A DNA stretch of 62,698 nucleotides from a virus: positions 1 to 62,698 of IMG/VR virus record IMGVR_UViG_3300043403_000045, one strand, 5' to 3'. Position numbers and translations under genes: made by a program. The notes beneath the pieces are model-generated. The model was not told the DNA's origin. It saw nothing but the letters and a program-made list of their open reading frames with translations, and ran no database searches. Shown one piece after another: positions 5,823 through 14,027 of the stretch. Numbering within the stretch: position 1 is the first letter of the stretch; each line of letters begins with the position of its first letter.

Positions 5823-7736
5823 ATGACAATCGAACAAATAGCAATTATACACGAAGCTATGGCTGAAGGTGCATGGGTAGAAGCAGCCAATCTTGCGCTA
5901 AAATCAGATGGTATGCCATCTTTAGTTAAGACAGTACATGATGCCAAGCGACTACTAAACCAGTTAAAAATTAACCTGCTGGATTCAGGTGATTATGAAG
6001 GCTATTTAAAATGTTCCGCGCTTATTTGGTCTAAAGATCTTTTCAATCAAGGCCCTGAAAGCGTACACCGAGTATTTAAATCTCTCTACAAAGAGGAGAA
6101 GCTGTTGATTCAGGGCGCATCCTCCGTATCTAAAACATACTCAGCTATTGCCTTTGCTTACTTAGACTGGCTGCGTGATCCTGAGTATACGTCCGTCAAG
6201 CTCACATCTCAGACAGAGAATCATTTGTTGACAAATGTGTGGCCCCACATGCTTGCCCTTCACCGCGCAAACCTCTTATTGCCAGAGGGATTTGATATTC
6301 AGGAAAAGATTGGCGATGGCTGGTTTGGGGTTAAGGGGTTCATGGAATATGGATTTCATGGAATTGCATTTAAGCAATCTGCTGTTTCTACTGGGACTTG
6401 GCGCGGATTTAAGCCGCAACCAAAACGGCCAAAGAATCATCGCCTATATCCGATATACGGAGCTATGACACGTCTGCGTGTAATTATTGATGAAGCAGGT
6501 GAAGTTCCGGCTAATGCTTGGGCATCTACTAACTCGGTGTTGTCCTCTCGTGGCAATGACTTGGTAAAAGTCGTGGCCTGCTATAATCCTGAGTCAACGG
6601 AGCAGGTTGTCGTACAAATGGCCGAGCCCAACGACGGGTGGAACATGGATCAGCTTGAGGCTCTTTACTCTTGGGTGTCCAAGCAAGGCTGGCAAGTTGA
6701 GCGTATTGATGCAGCCAAGACGGAAAACGTCATGAGTCGTAAGCATATCTATAATGGGCTTCAAACGTATGAAGCTTACATGGATTCGATACGTTCAGGC
6801 GGTGATAACTCTGCTCGATATTATTGCTTTGCGCGTGGATTTCCTCCGCTTAAAGATTCGCTTTACACTATCATCCCTCCTGATTGGTTGTCTACCCAGC
6901 GCGGTGAAGCCATTTACGATGATGAGGTCATTTCGGTAGCATCATGGGACTCTGCCCGCATGGGTGGCGACAAGTCTATTCTCACAGTAGGTCGCTGGGG
7001 AGTGGCATCTTCTTGGCGAAATCATAAGGGGCACATAACCAAATTCGAGGACAGGCTTACTCCAGGTAAAAAACGCCCCCGGCATGTCCTCACGATTGAC
7101 CAAGTTTTTGCCCTCAACAAAACCAATGACGATATTCAAGCAGTACAAGAGGTCATGGCGATTTGCAAAGGCATGAATATCCCCCCTGAATGGGTAGCCA
7201 TTGACGCTACTGGTGGTGGTGGCGTGCATTCTATTGCTCGCAAAACATGGGGAGATGTGCTTGGCGTTGCCTTTGGTGAGAAAGCCACAGAGAAAAAGAT
7301 CTTAGCTGATGACATTCATGGGGCATACCATTTCTACGACTTAATCCCGTCTGAGCTTTGGTTTGGATTTAAGCGGTGGCTAGATCCCGTGGTAAGTGCC
7401 GTGCTCATTAACCCAACGGTATCCATGCAGCCATTGTTTACACAATTGACTTCTAGGCGTTTTCAGCGCGTAAGCCAAGGCAGGGTAAGGGTTGAGAATA
7501 AAGACTCGTATAGAGCACGCAATGGCGGTCATTCACCCGATGAGGCAGATACTTTGGTTATGCTTGTTTTTTTGCTTCGTCAACGTGGTGATATATTGCC
7601 GGGATTAATCGAAAGCGGAGCAGAAACAAACGCCAAGAAAAGGCGATTTACGGAACTTGAAATTAAGAGCGATATGCAGCCCGATGATACCCTTGATACG
7701 CCGCAAGCACCAGACATTCCCGATTCTATTGGTTAA
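5823..7736 (+). CDS. terL: Terminase large subunit
   Basis: A 637-aa packaging motor. The Walker A-like GASSVSKT is at about 98-105, and Walker B with catalytic acid IIDEAGEVP at about 221-229. The C-terminal RNase H-like nuclease shows ASWDSARMGGDKS near 373, WVAIDATGGGG near 458 and a final GGHSPDEADTLVM near 572, giving the metal-binding acids. The Walker A lysine is preceded by Ser rather than the classic Gly, a common terminase deviation. It docks on the portal (17271-19442). No small subunit is certain; the HTH proteins at 3009 or 8775 are candidates. Confidence 0.9.
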   Translation: MTIEQIAIIHEAMAEGAWVEAANLALKSDGMPSLVKTVHDAKRLLNQLKINLLDSGDYEGYLKCSALIWSKDLFNQGPESVHRVFKSLYKEEKLLIQGASSVSKTYSAIAFAYLDWLRDPEYTSVKLTSQTENHLLTNVWPHMLALHRANLLLPEGFDIQEKIGDGWFGVKGFMEYGFHGIAFKQSAVSTGTWRGFKPQPKRPKNHRLYPIYGAMTRLRVIIDEAGEVPANAWASTNSVLSSRGNDLVKVVACYNPESTEQVVVQMAEPNDGWNMDQLEALYSWVSKQGWQVERIDAAKTENVMSRKHIYNGLQTYEAYMDSIRSGGDNSARYYCFARGFPPLKDSLYTIIPPDWLSTQRGEAIYDDEVISVASWDSARMGGDKSILTVGRWGVASSWRNHKGHITKFEDRLTPGKKRPRHVLTIDQVFALNKTNDDIQAVQEVMAICKGMNIPPEWVAIDATGGGGVHSIARKTWGDVLGVAFGEKATEKKILADDIHGAYHFYDLIPSELWFGFKRWLDPVVSAVLINPTVSMQPLFTQLTSRRFQRVSQGRVRVENKDSYRARNGGHSPDEADTLVMLVFLLRQRGDILPGLIESGAETNAKKRRFTELEIKSDMQPDDTLDTPQAPDIPDSIG

Positions 7737-7834
7737 TTTTTTTCCAAAAAAAACTCGACTGTTTTGAATTTTCCTGAAAGATTTCGACCTGTAATCCAAA
7801 GCACGAAAAAATAAACTAAAAATATACATAAGTT
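7737..7834. other. AT-rich gap after the terminase
   Basis: The 98-bp gap between terminase and the SSB-like gene is AT-rich with T- and A-runs and no clear hairpin. It may hold the promoter for the replication block, but no confident boxes are visible. Confidence 0.3.
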
Positions 7835-8521
7835 ATGCCTATTACACCAACAGTGAAAAACGGTAATTCCAGTGATCCAGTTTCAGCCGGAACTCATCAC
7901 GCCATTTGCTATGGCGTTATTGACGTAGGAACTCATTCATCGACAAATCCAGCTTTTTCTCCAGCAAGAGAAGTAATCTTCCTTTTCGAGTTGCCAAATG
8001 AAAGAGGCAACTATCCAAGCAAAGACGATCCAAACACTAAAATCGATCAACCGCGTGGCCTTTACGCACGGTTTATTAACGTACTATCTAATAAATCCCG
8101 GCTTCGCAAAATGCTTGTTTCTTGGCGTGGGCGTGAGTTTACGGAAGCAGAAATGGCAAAGTTTGACATTTCGGGAGTTATTGGAGCAAACTGCATGGCA
8201 ACCGTAATACATAAAGAAGGCGCTGGCAAAAACGTAGGGAAAACCTACGCTAATGTAGATGCTATTATGGGACTTCCTAAAGGCATGCCCACGCGCAAAT
8301 CAGAAAATCCACGCTCTTATTTTTCATTTGAGGATCAAACAGTCGGAAATGTTGTTATCCCTACGAATATCCCAGAGTGGATTGTGAACCTAATTAAGTC
8401 ATCCTTTGAATATAAGGATCTAATGGATCCTAAGCCCGCACAGACTACAGGCAAACAAATCCCAAGCAACGGACAAGCATTTAATACAGATCAACCAGTA
8501 GATGAAGATGTACCGTTCTAA
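7835..8521 (+). CDS. Single-stranded DNA-binding protein-like (OB-fold, acidic tail)
   Basis: A 228-aa protein with a beta-rich core (HHAICYGVIDVGTHSS, EVIFLFELPNERG, KMLVSWRGREFTEAEMAKF) followed by a flexible Gly/Pro/Gln tail ending in DQPVDEDVPF. An acidic tail ending in -PF is the protein-interaction tip of bacterial and phage SSBs. It should coat ssDNA during replication and recruit helicase or nucleases encoded downstream. The core differs from E. coli SSB, so the call rests on the tail, size and position. Confidence 0.7.
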   Translation: MPITPTVKNGNSSDPVSAGTHHAICYGVIDVGTHSSTNPAFSPAREVIFLFELPNERGNYPSKDDPNTKIDQPRGLYARFINVLSNKSRLRKMLVSWRGREFTEAEMAKFDISGVIGANCMATVIHKEGAGKNVGKTYANVDAIMGLPKGMPTRKSENPRSYFSFEDQTVGNVVIPTNIPEWIVNLIKSSFEYKDLMDPKPAQTTGKQIPSNGQAFNTDQPVDEDVPF

Positions 8522-8537
8522 ATAATATAGCGTATTC

Positions 8538-8572
8538 ATAAGAAGCACATATAACTTACATGTGCTTCTTAT
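8538..8572. terminator. 13-bp perfect hairpin after the SSB-like gene
   Basis: ATAAGAAGCACAT (8538-8550) and ATGTGCTTCTTAT (8560-8572) form a perfect stem with a 9-nt loop, 16 bp after the stop codon. The flank is AT-rich but lacks a long T-run, so it may be a partial terminator or an mRNA-stabilising 3' hairpin. Confidence 0.55.
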
Positions 8573-8592
8573 ATAAATTAAATCACATACTA

Positions 8593-8778
8593 ATGAGCCC
8601 AATAGAATCCGCCAAGTTTTTACGAAAAACAATAGCCGCAAATAAAGTCGCTAAAGAAAAAGCGAAGACGTATTTAACTGCCGTTTTAAATCGGCAACCA
8701 AATGAATTAGAGATTAGGCATCAAATGATGTGCGATATTTATAAGGTGAAGCTCGTAAAAGGTAAAATAACAACATGA
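8593..8778 (+). CDS. Small basic hypothetical protein, 61 aa
   Basis: A lysine-rich helical protein (SAKFLRKTIAANKVAKEKAK) starting at ATG 8593 and coupled by ATGA to the next gene. No recognised family. Confidence 0.55.
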   Translation: MSPIESAKFLRKTIAANKVAKEKAKTYLTAVLNRQPNELEIRHQMMCDIYKVKLVKGKITT

Positions 8779-9197
8779 CAAATTCTGAGTCATCCAGAAA
8801 TATATCGTATTTACTAGAAAAACACATGCGGGCAATGGGGATCACACCGTATGAAAAAAAAGTACAGGAAGAAATGTTTTCTCGGCTAAAGCAAGAAGCA
8901 AGAAAGCAAGATGACTTTTTTAAGCGTTATGATAAGCCATCAGCACGGCGTATATTTAAGGACAAGATCATTCAACTACATGAGCAGAAATTAAGCACGC
9001 AAGCCATAGCGGATCAAATGAATGTAACAACAACCATTATCCTCGATGAGCTGCGCAAGGCAGGTTATGTTAGAAGGAAATCTAAAAATGAAAACACTAT
9101 TACTTCCGACACCAGTAATAACACAGATCAACCAACTAAGCTGGCTAACAAAATTAGAGCTAAAGCTAGCCCAAAAAAGAGCCAATCAAGAGATTAG
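8775..9197 (+). CDS. Helix-turn-helix protein, possible small terminase or regulator
   Basis: A 140-aa basic protein. Residues about 65-100 (IIQLHEQKLSTQAIADQMNV, then ILDELRKAGYVRR) fit a resolvase/Trf-like helix-turn-helix. The C-terminus is Ser/Thr/Lys-rich and probably disordered. It could be a transcriptional regulator or the missing terminase small subunit; sequence alone does not decide. Its 3' end overlaps another ORF (9088-9267). Confidence 0.6.
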   Translation: MTNSESSRNISYLLEKHMRAMGITPYEKKVQEEMFSRLKQEARKQDDFFKRYDKPSARRIFKDKIIQLHEQKLSTQAIADQMNVTTTIILDELRKAGYVRRKSKNENTITSDTSNNTDQPTKLANKIRAKASPKKSQSRD

Positions 9198-9267
9198 TGA
9201 AAGAGAACTTTTGCTATTAAACCAAATAATCAAAAAACAAAATGAACTGTATACAAAGAATTACTAA
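9088..9267 (+). CDS. Small overlapping hypothetical protein, 59 aa
   Basis: ATG 9088 follows AGAAGGAAA, one of the better Shine-Dalgarno-like sequences in this phage. The product is helical and Leu/Lys-rich (WLTKLELKLAQKRANQEISE). It overlaps the end of the HTH gene by 110 bp in another frame, so a chance ORF is possible. Confidence 0.4.
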   Translation: MKTLLLPTPVITQINQLSWLTKLELKLAQKRANQEISERELLLLNQIIKKQNELYTKNY

Positions 9268-9320
9268 AATATCAGTAATGCCAGAAAGAGTAAAATTTAT
9301 GCCGAGTGAAATTGCTAAAC

Positions 9321-9941
9321 ATGAAAAACAAAGTTGAATTAATTGGGCACTACGGCTCAGATGAAACCCACGCTTTATCCGCATGGACGAGCACATCGCG
9401 GGAATTAACTGATGAAAAGCAGAAACGCATTCCAGCTATTCTTGGGATGTTGGCTGAAAATATGCACCATACTCCATTTGAAAAAAGCACACTTCATTTT
9501 TTGGTGCGATGTGAAACAGCTAGTCATATACACATTCTTAAGCACCGCATTGGGGTGAGCGTTAACGGAGAATCATCTCGCTATAAGCAATTATCCACAC
9601 CAACCGCTATTATCCCTGACGATTGGCCTCCAGTGCTTCAATCGGCGTTAAGCAATCATTTTGAGGCATCCGTAGAGCTATATGAAAAAGCATTGGCTGC
9701 GCTTACGCCCACGCTAGGAAGGGCACGCGCAAAAGAATCTGCTCGATTTTTCTTGCCATATGCAAATCAACTAACGTTAGATGTTTCTTTTAATTTCCGT
9801 TCCTTTGTCCACTTCTTAGGTCTTCGTAATAAGCCTGAAGCACAAAAAGAAATTAGGGAAATTGCGCAGGAAATGCTACAACAGGTAAAGGCAATAAAAG
9901 GGAATCCATTTCAGTATACAATTGAAGCGTTTAAACTATGA
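9321..9941 (+). CDS. thyX: Flavin-dependent thymidylate synthase
   Basis: The product methylates dUMP to dTMP with methylene-tetrahydrofolate, FAD and NADPH. Residues 74-88 (KHRIGVSVNGESSRY) are the ThyX signature, usually RHR...NEESxRY; here the first Arg is Lys and the usual Glu is Gly. The early STSRELT and HHTPFEKSTLHF blocks are also typical, and FLPYANQLTLDVSFNFRSF matches the C-terminal domain. Length is normal. ATG 9321 is preferred; GTG 9306 would add five residues. It opens the nucleotide-metabolism block with the MazZ-like gene. Confidence 0.9.
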   Translation: MKNKVELIGHYGSDETHALSAWTSTSRELTDEKQKRIPAILGMLAENMHHTPFEKSTLHFLVRCETASHIHILKHRIGVSVNGESSRYKQLSTPTAIIPDDWPPVLQSALSNHFEASVELYEKALAALTPTLGRARAKESARFFLPYANQLTLDVSFNFRSFVHFLGLRNKPEAQKEIREIAQEMLQQVKAIKGNPFQYTIEAFKL

Positions 9942-10006
9942 ATGATATATTTATAGCATTTATAGTTGGAGTAATAATCTCTTATCTAATAATAATAAAA
10001 AAATGA
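9938..10006 (+). CDS. 22-aa single-pass membrane miniprotein
   Basis: The ORF encodes MNDIFIAFIVGVIISYLIII followed by two lysines. It overlaps ThyX and the next gene by ATGA at both ends, which is strong evidence of translation within the operon. It is almost entirely a transmembrane helix with a positive cytoplasmic end. Function unknown; it may anchor or modulate a membrane complex. Confidence 0.55.
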   Translation: MNDIFIAFIVGVIISYLIIIKK

Positions 10007-10779
10007 ACACTGGAAAAGAAAAAAAAGAACACGTAGTTACCGAAATTTATTTCCCGTTAGGAAGTGATGTTCCCTATTTGCGCAGAACGAGCAAGCCGAT
10101 GCAGTGTGATGATCCTGAGCTGCAAACCTGTTCTGCGGAAAATTATGACAAATGGTTAAAGGTAACCGATGTACCTAGTGACTTAGCAGGATTTCAACAT
10201 GTTGTTATTTGGCCACCACACAGGGGTGACCTGATGGTCGTACAGCAATTTACGTGTCAATGGTTTACTGATGAGGAAATCAAAAATTCGCATTTGTATG
10301 TTAATTTTGATTCTTATAAAGCGTACCGGAAGATTCCCGTAGCCAACCATGCATCTATTGCATCGCCTGAAGTTAAGTCTCTAATTGAAGAGCATAAGAA
10401 AATCCAATTAGACCCTAAGGGTTCCGAAGGCAAGAAAAAGCCACAGCTTCAGCTTATTCCGCCCGTATTCAATATACAAGTGGCAGATGCTTTAGCCTTT
10501 GGCGGAGAAAAATATGGCCCTTGGAATTGGCGCAAGAATAAGGTAGAGTACATGACATACCTAGGGGCAATGAAACGGCATATAGACGCCCTGCTAGAAG
10601 GTGAGAATACGGCACCTGATAGCGGCGTACATCACCTAGGCCACATTGCTGCGTCTTGCGCTATTGTGCTCGACGCCACCAAGCAATGCACCTTAGTAGA
10701 TAATCGACCAACGATTCCTAATCGTGTTACAGGCGACGGTGGCGCATACACAGGAGTTGAATCACCATGTCGGACCTAA
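10003..10779 (+). CDS. dATP/dGTP diphosphohydrolase-like (MazZ/DUF5664 family) with N-terminal extension
   Basis: The C-terminal half carries the family pattern: ALAFGGEKYGPWNWRKN near 165, then GAMKRHIDALLEGE and DSGVHHLGHIAASC, which place the metal-binding Glu/Asp and His of an all-alpha NTP pyrophosphohydrolase. Relatives hydrolyse dATP or dGTP to the monophosphate and can feed 2-aminoadenine synthesis. No PurZ or DatZ was seen here, so pool adjustment is the safer reading. The first ~120 residues are an unrecognised extension with several Cys and Trp. Confidence 0.75.
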   Translation: MNTGKEKKEHVVTEIYFPLGSDVPYLRRTSKPMQCDDPELQTCSAENYDKWLKVTDVPSDLAGFQHVVIWPPHRGDLMVVQQFTCQWFTDEEIKNSHLYVNFDSYKAYRKIPVANHASIASPEVKSLIEEHKKIQLDPKGSEGKKKPQLQLIPPVFNIQVADALAFGGEKYGPWNWRKNKVEYMTYLGAMKRHIDALLEGENTAPDSGVHHLGHIAASCAIVLDATKQCTLVDNRPTIPNRVTGDGGAYTGVESPCRT

Positions 10780-11261
10780 TTAGTTTCCCTGAAGAACAAC
10801 CAGATTTGCCTGTACCTGTTGAAGCTCCACGCGCCAAGAAATCAAAAATGGCGGAAGAGAAATTTTACCCATCTCTAATCGTTCGAGATAAGAGTGGTGA
10901 TGAGTTTCCTGTGCCTACTGATGCAGGAGCCAATGCTTTAGCAAACCAGTTACTTGCCTCTAAAATGCGTTCGCATTATGCTCGCATGTTGAAAGACGTG
11001 GAAGATCAAAAGCTTATCCTAGAGCCAAAGGCACTTAAAGAACTTTACCAATGCGGACAAATCGTTGCAGACATTAGCGAAAAAGCTTTCGCGAATAATC
11101 TTGCTACCAATGAGGCGATCCAGCATGGCAACTCGGTTTTGGTAGTTGCAGGCGAGATGGTAAAGAATGCTTTTGATGGCATGACTACAGCTCAAATGCG
11201 CGAAAAGAGGCTATCTGAAATAGGAAAGAAAAAAGAAATTAACGTGGAGGAAGTAAAATGA
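10767..11261 (+). CDS. Hypothetical protein, 164 aa
   Basis: A charged, mostly helical protein. The N-terminus is Pro/Glu-rich and disordered, the middle is helical (KMRSHYARMLKDVEDQKLIL), and the end is Lys/Glu-rich. It overlaps the MazZ-like gene by 13 bp and the next gene by ATGA. No family recognised. Confidence 0.65.
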   Translation: MSDLISFPEEQPDLPVPVEAPRAKKSKMAEEKFYPSLIVRDKSGDEFPVPTDAGANALANQLLASKMRSHYARMLKDVEDQKLILEPKALKELYQCGQIVADISEKAFANNLATNEAIQHGNSVLVVAGEMVKNAFDGMTTAQMREKRLSEIGKKKEINVEEVK

Positions 11262-11497
11262 GCGAAAACAATGATGCAAAAATACTCGATGCCGCCGCCG
11301 CTGCTCTGGGCGAGCACTTTGACCACGTAGTAATCTTGTGCTCCAAGGACAGTCATGACTACGCTTTTAGTGCAGCGATTTATGGAAATAAGCACGTAGC
11401 TTATGCGATGCTCAACCAAGCACTATGGCTAGAAGAGGAAGCATTAGGATTGGCTACCCAAAAAGAAATAGATGAGATAGACGAAGAAGAGGATTAA
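11258..11497 (+). CDS. Small acidic hypothetical protein, 79 aa
   Basis: Coupled by ATGA to the gene before. Acidic, ending EIDEIDEEED, with a compact beta-alpha core (HFDHVVILCSKDSHDYAF). Acidic phage miniproteins often bind host nucleic-acid proteins, but nothing specific is seen here. Confidence 0.6.
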   Translation: MSENNDAKILDAAAAALGEHFDHVVILCSKDSHDYAFSAAIYGNKHVAYAMLNQALWLEEEALGLATQKEIDEIDEEED

Positions 11498-11501
11498 GAA
11501 A

Positions 11502-11777
11502 ATGAAAGCACCGATTAGAGAGCCTTACGACTCGCCTCTGCGCTGGCTAATTGAATCTTCCTCAACTAATCACAAGCCGTATCTCGTTGATCTATCACAG
11601 TATAACGGAGTCGGCGAGTGTCAGTGCAGATTTTGGGTTTGCAATGTTGGCCCAAAAGTGAAGCGTGGGGAAGTAGTGCATTGCAAGCATGTCAGAATAG
11701 CTAGAGAACGATTCACTAATTGGGCAATCGAAGCATTTAAGAATCACGACAAAAACCAAAAAAAATATGAACAATAA
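11502..11777 (+). CDS. SWIM-like zinc-binding small protein
   Basis: A 91-aa protein containing YLVDLSQYNGVGECQCRFWV and, about 20 residues later, VVHCKHVRIARERF. The CxC...CxH spacing is that of SWIM-type zinc fingers, which bind DNA or proteins. It lies among replication and recombination genes. No enzyme domain is attached. Confidence 0.6.
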   Translation: MKAPIREPYDSPLRWLIESSSTNHKPYLVDLSQYNGVGECQCRFWVCNVGPKVKRGEVVHCKHVRIARERFTNWAIEAFKNHDKNQKKYEQ

Positions 11778-11931
11778 TAACGAAATAAAAACCGAAACGA
11801 TAAGAGGACTAGACGAGCTGTTTAAGGCAATAGACGATTATGAATCGCAGCTAACAGATGAAGACATTGATGAGCTATATACACTAGATGCATTAAGAAA
11901 GAAAACCAAGGGGGCTCCACATGAACTATAA
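11767..11931 (+). CDS. Small acidic hypothetical protein, 54 aa
   Basis: The ORF overlaps both neighbours by about 11 bp, a chained arrangement repeated through this operon. The product is acidic and helical (LDELFKAIDDYESQLTDEDI). No family recognised. Confidence 0.5.
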   Translation: MNNNNEIKTETIRGLDELFKAIDDYESQLTDEDIDELYTLDALRKKTKGAPHEL

Positions 11932-12121
11932 TATAACAATTAAAAAAGAAGCTACTTATATGCTATATGTAGTGTTTGTACTAATTTTATTCTCCGTATC
12001 ACTTCCGATTATATTTACGGTGCGATTAGTATTTGCATCGCTTGATATACTTTCTGGGATTGTGTGCGACATTGGAGATGCACTAGATATGGTTACCCAG
12101 AATTTTATTAAAAAACAATGA
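11921..12121 (+). CDS. Small membrane protein, 66 aa
   Basis: One long hydrophobic stretch (YMLYVVFVLILFSVSLPIIF) followed by an amphipathic tail. Preceded by a GGGGG-containing sequence and overlapping the gene before. It forms a pair with the next small membrane protein. Function unknown. Confidence 0.6.
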   Translation: MNYNITIKKEATYMLYVVFVLILFSVSLPIIFTVRLVFASLDILSGIVCDIGDALDMVTQNFIKKQ

Positions 12122-12300
12122 AAATTAAAATAGCTCTTCGTGTCGCGTCATTTGCGATTTGTGCATCCGCGCTAAATGTGTTATTCATACCTGTGCGTAT
12201 GCTGCATGCATTTTATAATATAATTAAATATACAGGCATCGACTTAATCACTAGCGCAAAAGATGCCGTATCTCACTACAAAAGGGAGATTAAACGATGA
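12118..12300 (+). CDS. Small membrane-associated protein, 60 aa
   Basis: Coupled by ATGA on both sides. A basic start, a hydrophobic helix (ALRVASFAICASALNVLFIP) and a basic tail (SHYKREIKR). It is similar in size and layout to the preceding gene and may be its partner. Confidence 0.6.
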   Translation: MKIKIALRVASFAICASALNVLFIPVRMLHAFYNIIKYTGIDLITSAKDAVSHYKREIKR

Positions 12301-12656
12301 GCCCTATTGAATTAGACGCATTATCTGACCGCAAGCTCCTAGAGTCATGTCACGCCATGTTGCTTCAATTAACAGCAAAAAAAGCGTGCACGCCTAGGGC
12401 CGACAAGGTTACGTTTGTGCCGCCTACTCTGGAGGAAGTAAAGCGATATTGTGCTGAATCCGGCCTAGTGATTGATGCAAATTTTTTCTGGAATTATTTC
12501 CATAAAACCAGTTGGGTAGATGCCAATGGAAATAAAGTAAAAAACTGGAAGCTCAAAGCAAATACTTGGTCTGCGCAAAAAGATGCAAAAAAACAAACTG
12601 GTAGCTTATCTTTAAATAGAGACATAGATTCATTGATTATTGCCGCTGGAATGTAA
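12297..12656 (+). CDS. Replication-initiation-like protein (DnaD-like C-terminal motif)
   Basis: Residues about 42-95 (PPTLEEVKRYCAESGL, FFWNYFHKTSWVDANGNKVK, NWKLKANTWSAQ) match the short C-terminal module of many phage replication proteins: PTLEEV, aromatic-rich helix, G..M/V-x-W+..W. The HTH region usual in full-length initiators is absent, so this is a stand-alone module that may load the helicase at 15928. It sits just upstream of two nucleases. Confidence 0.6.
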   Translation: MSPIELDALSDRKLLESCHAMLLQLTAKKACTPRADKVTFVPPTLEEVKRYCAESGLVIDANFFWNYFHKTSWVDANGNKVKNWKLKANTWSAQKDAKKQTGSLSLNRDIDSLIIAAGM

Positions 12657-12835
12657 TGGGGAAGCTAAACAAAAAAATCTGGATTGAAATAGCTCCGGGC
12701 TATTTTGCTAAAGTAGATAGGCAACTCCAAAAATACGCAAATAAGGTTATACGAAAATGGCGTCCAAAAATCAAAAAACTAAGCAAGGCCGAGGCTCGCG
12801 CTTTGGCATTAAAGCTCCTTCGGAATCACAGATAG
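12656..12835 (+). CDS. Small very basic protein, 59 aa
   Basis: Starts by TAATG overlap with the gene before. It is rich in Lys/Arg and Trp (VIRKWRPKIKKLSKAEARAL), so nucleic-acid binding is plausible. It overlaps the VRR-NUC gene by 79 bp in another frame, so the call is moderate. Confidence 0.45.
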   Translation: MGKLNKKIWIEIAPGYFAKVDRQLQKYANKVIRKWRPKIKKLSKAEARALALKLLRNHR

Positions 12836-13179
12836 GTTCCGCCTTCTATCGGTGGTGGTGTATGGCCTATAAAGGGCTAGGGGTGCCAAGCGCAAGCCTC
12901 TTGTTTCATATTCCAAATGAGGGAGCAGGCGGTAATCCGATCCGTGGAGCAATGCTTAAGCGTCAGGGCGTAGTGAATGGTGTTCCAGACTACTTTCTTG
13001 CCGTTGCCCGCAAGGGATTCAATGGGTTATTTATTGAGCTAAAGAAAGACACAGGAAGGGCTTCCAAAGAACAGGATAAAATAATTGTCGAATTAACTTG
13101 TCAGGGGTATCTAGCTTGTGTCTGCTATTCGTTCGAAGAGGCAGTAAATTTAGTTGAAGGCTATCTTAAATCAAAATAA
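12757..13179 (+). CDS. VRR-NUC domain nuclease
   Basis: A 140-aa protein with the whole VRR-NUC pattern: FHIPNEGAGGNPIRGAMLK, GVVNGVPDYFL, FNGLFIELKKDTGRASKEQD, and a late GYLACVCYSFEEAVNLVEGY. The catalytic core is the Asp of VPDYF and the E-x-K of IELKK. Stand-alone VRR-NUC phage proteins are thought to be structure-specific nucleases resolving recombination or replication intermediates. It is followed at once by a second nuclease gene. Confidence 0.85.
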   Translation: MASKNQKTKQGRGSRFGIKAPSESQIGSAFYRWWCMAYKGLGVPSASLLFHIPNEGAGGNPIRGAMLKRQGVVNGVPDYFLAVARKGFNGLFIELKKDTGRASKEQDKIIVELTCQGYLACVCYSFEEAVNLVEGYLKSK

Positions 13180-13183
13180 ATCC

Positions 13184-13969
13184 ATGCACTGGTACAAATA
13201 TAATGAAGACGGCACAATTGAAAGCCGTTACGACGCTGACTTGCGCGAAGCTCGCAAGCAAAAGTTATTTATCTCTATCACTACAGTTGACAAAGAAATT
13301 CGCGCTAATTGGGCGATAGGCGACTATCTGCAACGCCAAACAGTTAAGGCGTGCCTAGATAACCCATCTTGGGCTAACGAAGATCAAAACGATTATTTAA
13401 CAAGAATTCGCATTGAGGCAGGCAAGCATTCCAAGAATGCCGCATCGAAAGGTGATGAAATCCATAAGGTTTTTGAGGACTACCCTCAAATGCCTTTAAA
13501 TCAAGATTACCTACCTTATTATGACCTTGCTAGCAAGTATTACGATACGCACATAATCAGCACTAGACATCGCGAAATCATGCTGGCACACCCACGCATT
13601 GGTATTGCTGGGCGTATGGATTTTATTGGAGAACACAAAAAGTATGGTCCTGTAATTATAGATTGGAAAACACAAGAGTTTAAGCACAAAGATAAGTCCA
13701 AGACTGGGCCACGCAAAGCAGGTTTCTGGGAAAGCTGGCCACGTCAACTAGCCGCAGGCAGGTATATGTACTGGCTTAAAACCGGAGAGTGGCGTAAATG
13801 TGTTTCAGTAGCTATTGATTCTAAAGAAGCTGGAATGTATGAAGAATACTTATGGACTGATGAAGAAATCGATAAAGCATATCAAGAGTTCCTGTGCCAT
13901 GCTTGGTTATATTTTACATCCAAGAACTATTGGCCATGCGGAAAGTGGGAGTTGGAGTTTGAATTTTAA
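13184..13969 (+). CDS. PD-(D/E)XK nuclease (RecB/Cas4-like exonuclease)
   Basis: ATG 13184 gives 261 aa and falls just after the upstream stop. Residues about 135-195 carry HPRIGIAGRMDFIGE, then VIIDWKTQEF, and later PRQLAAGRYMYWL, matching the D...D/E-x-K...Q-x-x-x-Y core of RecB-family nucleases. KGDEIHKVFED is the usual upstream GxxxH helix. It probably resects DNA for recombination or replication. No Cys cluster was seen, so no Cas4-type Fe-S centre. Confidence 0.8.
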   Translation: MHWYKYNEDGTIESRYDADLREARKQKLFISITTVDKEIRANWAIGDYLQRQTVKACLDNPSWANEDQNDYLTRIRIEAGKHSKNAASKGDEIHKVFEDYPQMPLNQDYLPYYDLASKYYDTHIISTRHREIMLAHPRIGIAGRMDFIGEHKKYGPVIIDWKTQEFKHKDKSKTGPRKAGFWESWPRQLAAGRYMYWLKTGEWRKCVSVAIDSKEAGMYEEYLWTDEEIDKAYQEFLCHAWLYFTSKNYWPCGKWELEFEF

Positions 13970-14027
13970 TAGCTTAAAAATAAAAACCATTATCTTTACC
14001 GATAGTCGCCCACTTTAGAATTATTAA

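Noticed and set aside
9241-9336. 31-codon ORF overlapping the thyX start
   Set aside because: Possible leader peptide but no motif or ribosome site. Too little support to list as a gene.
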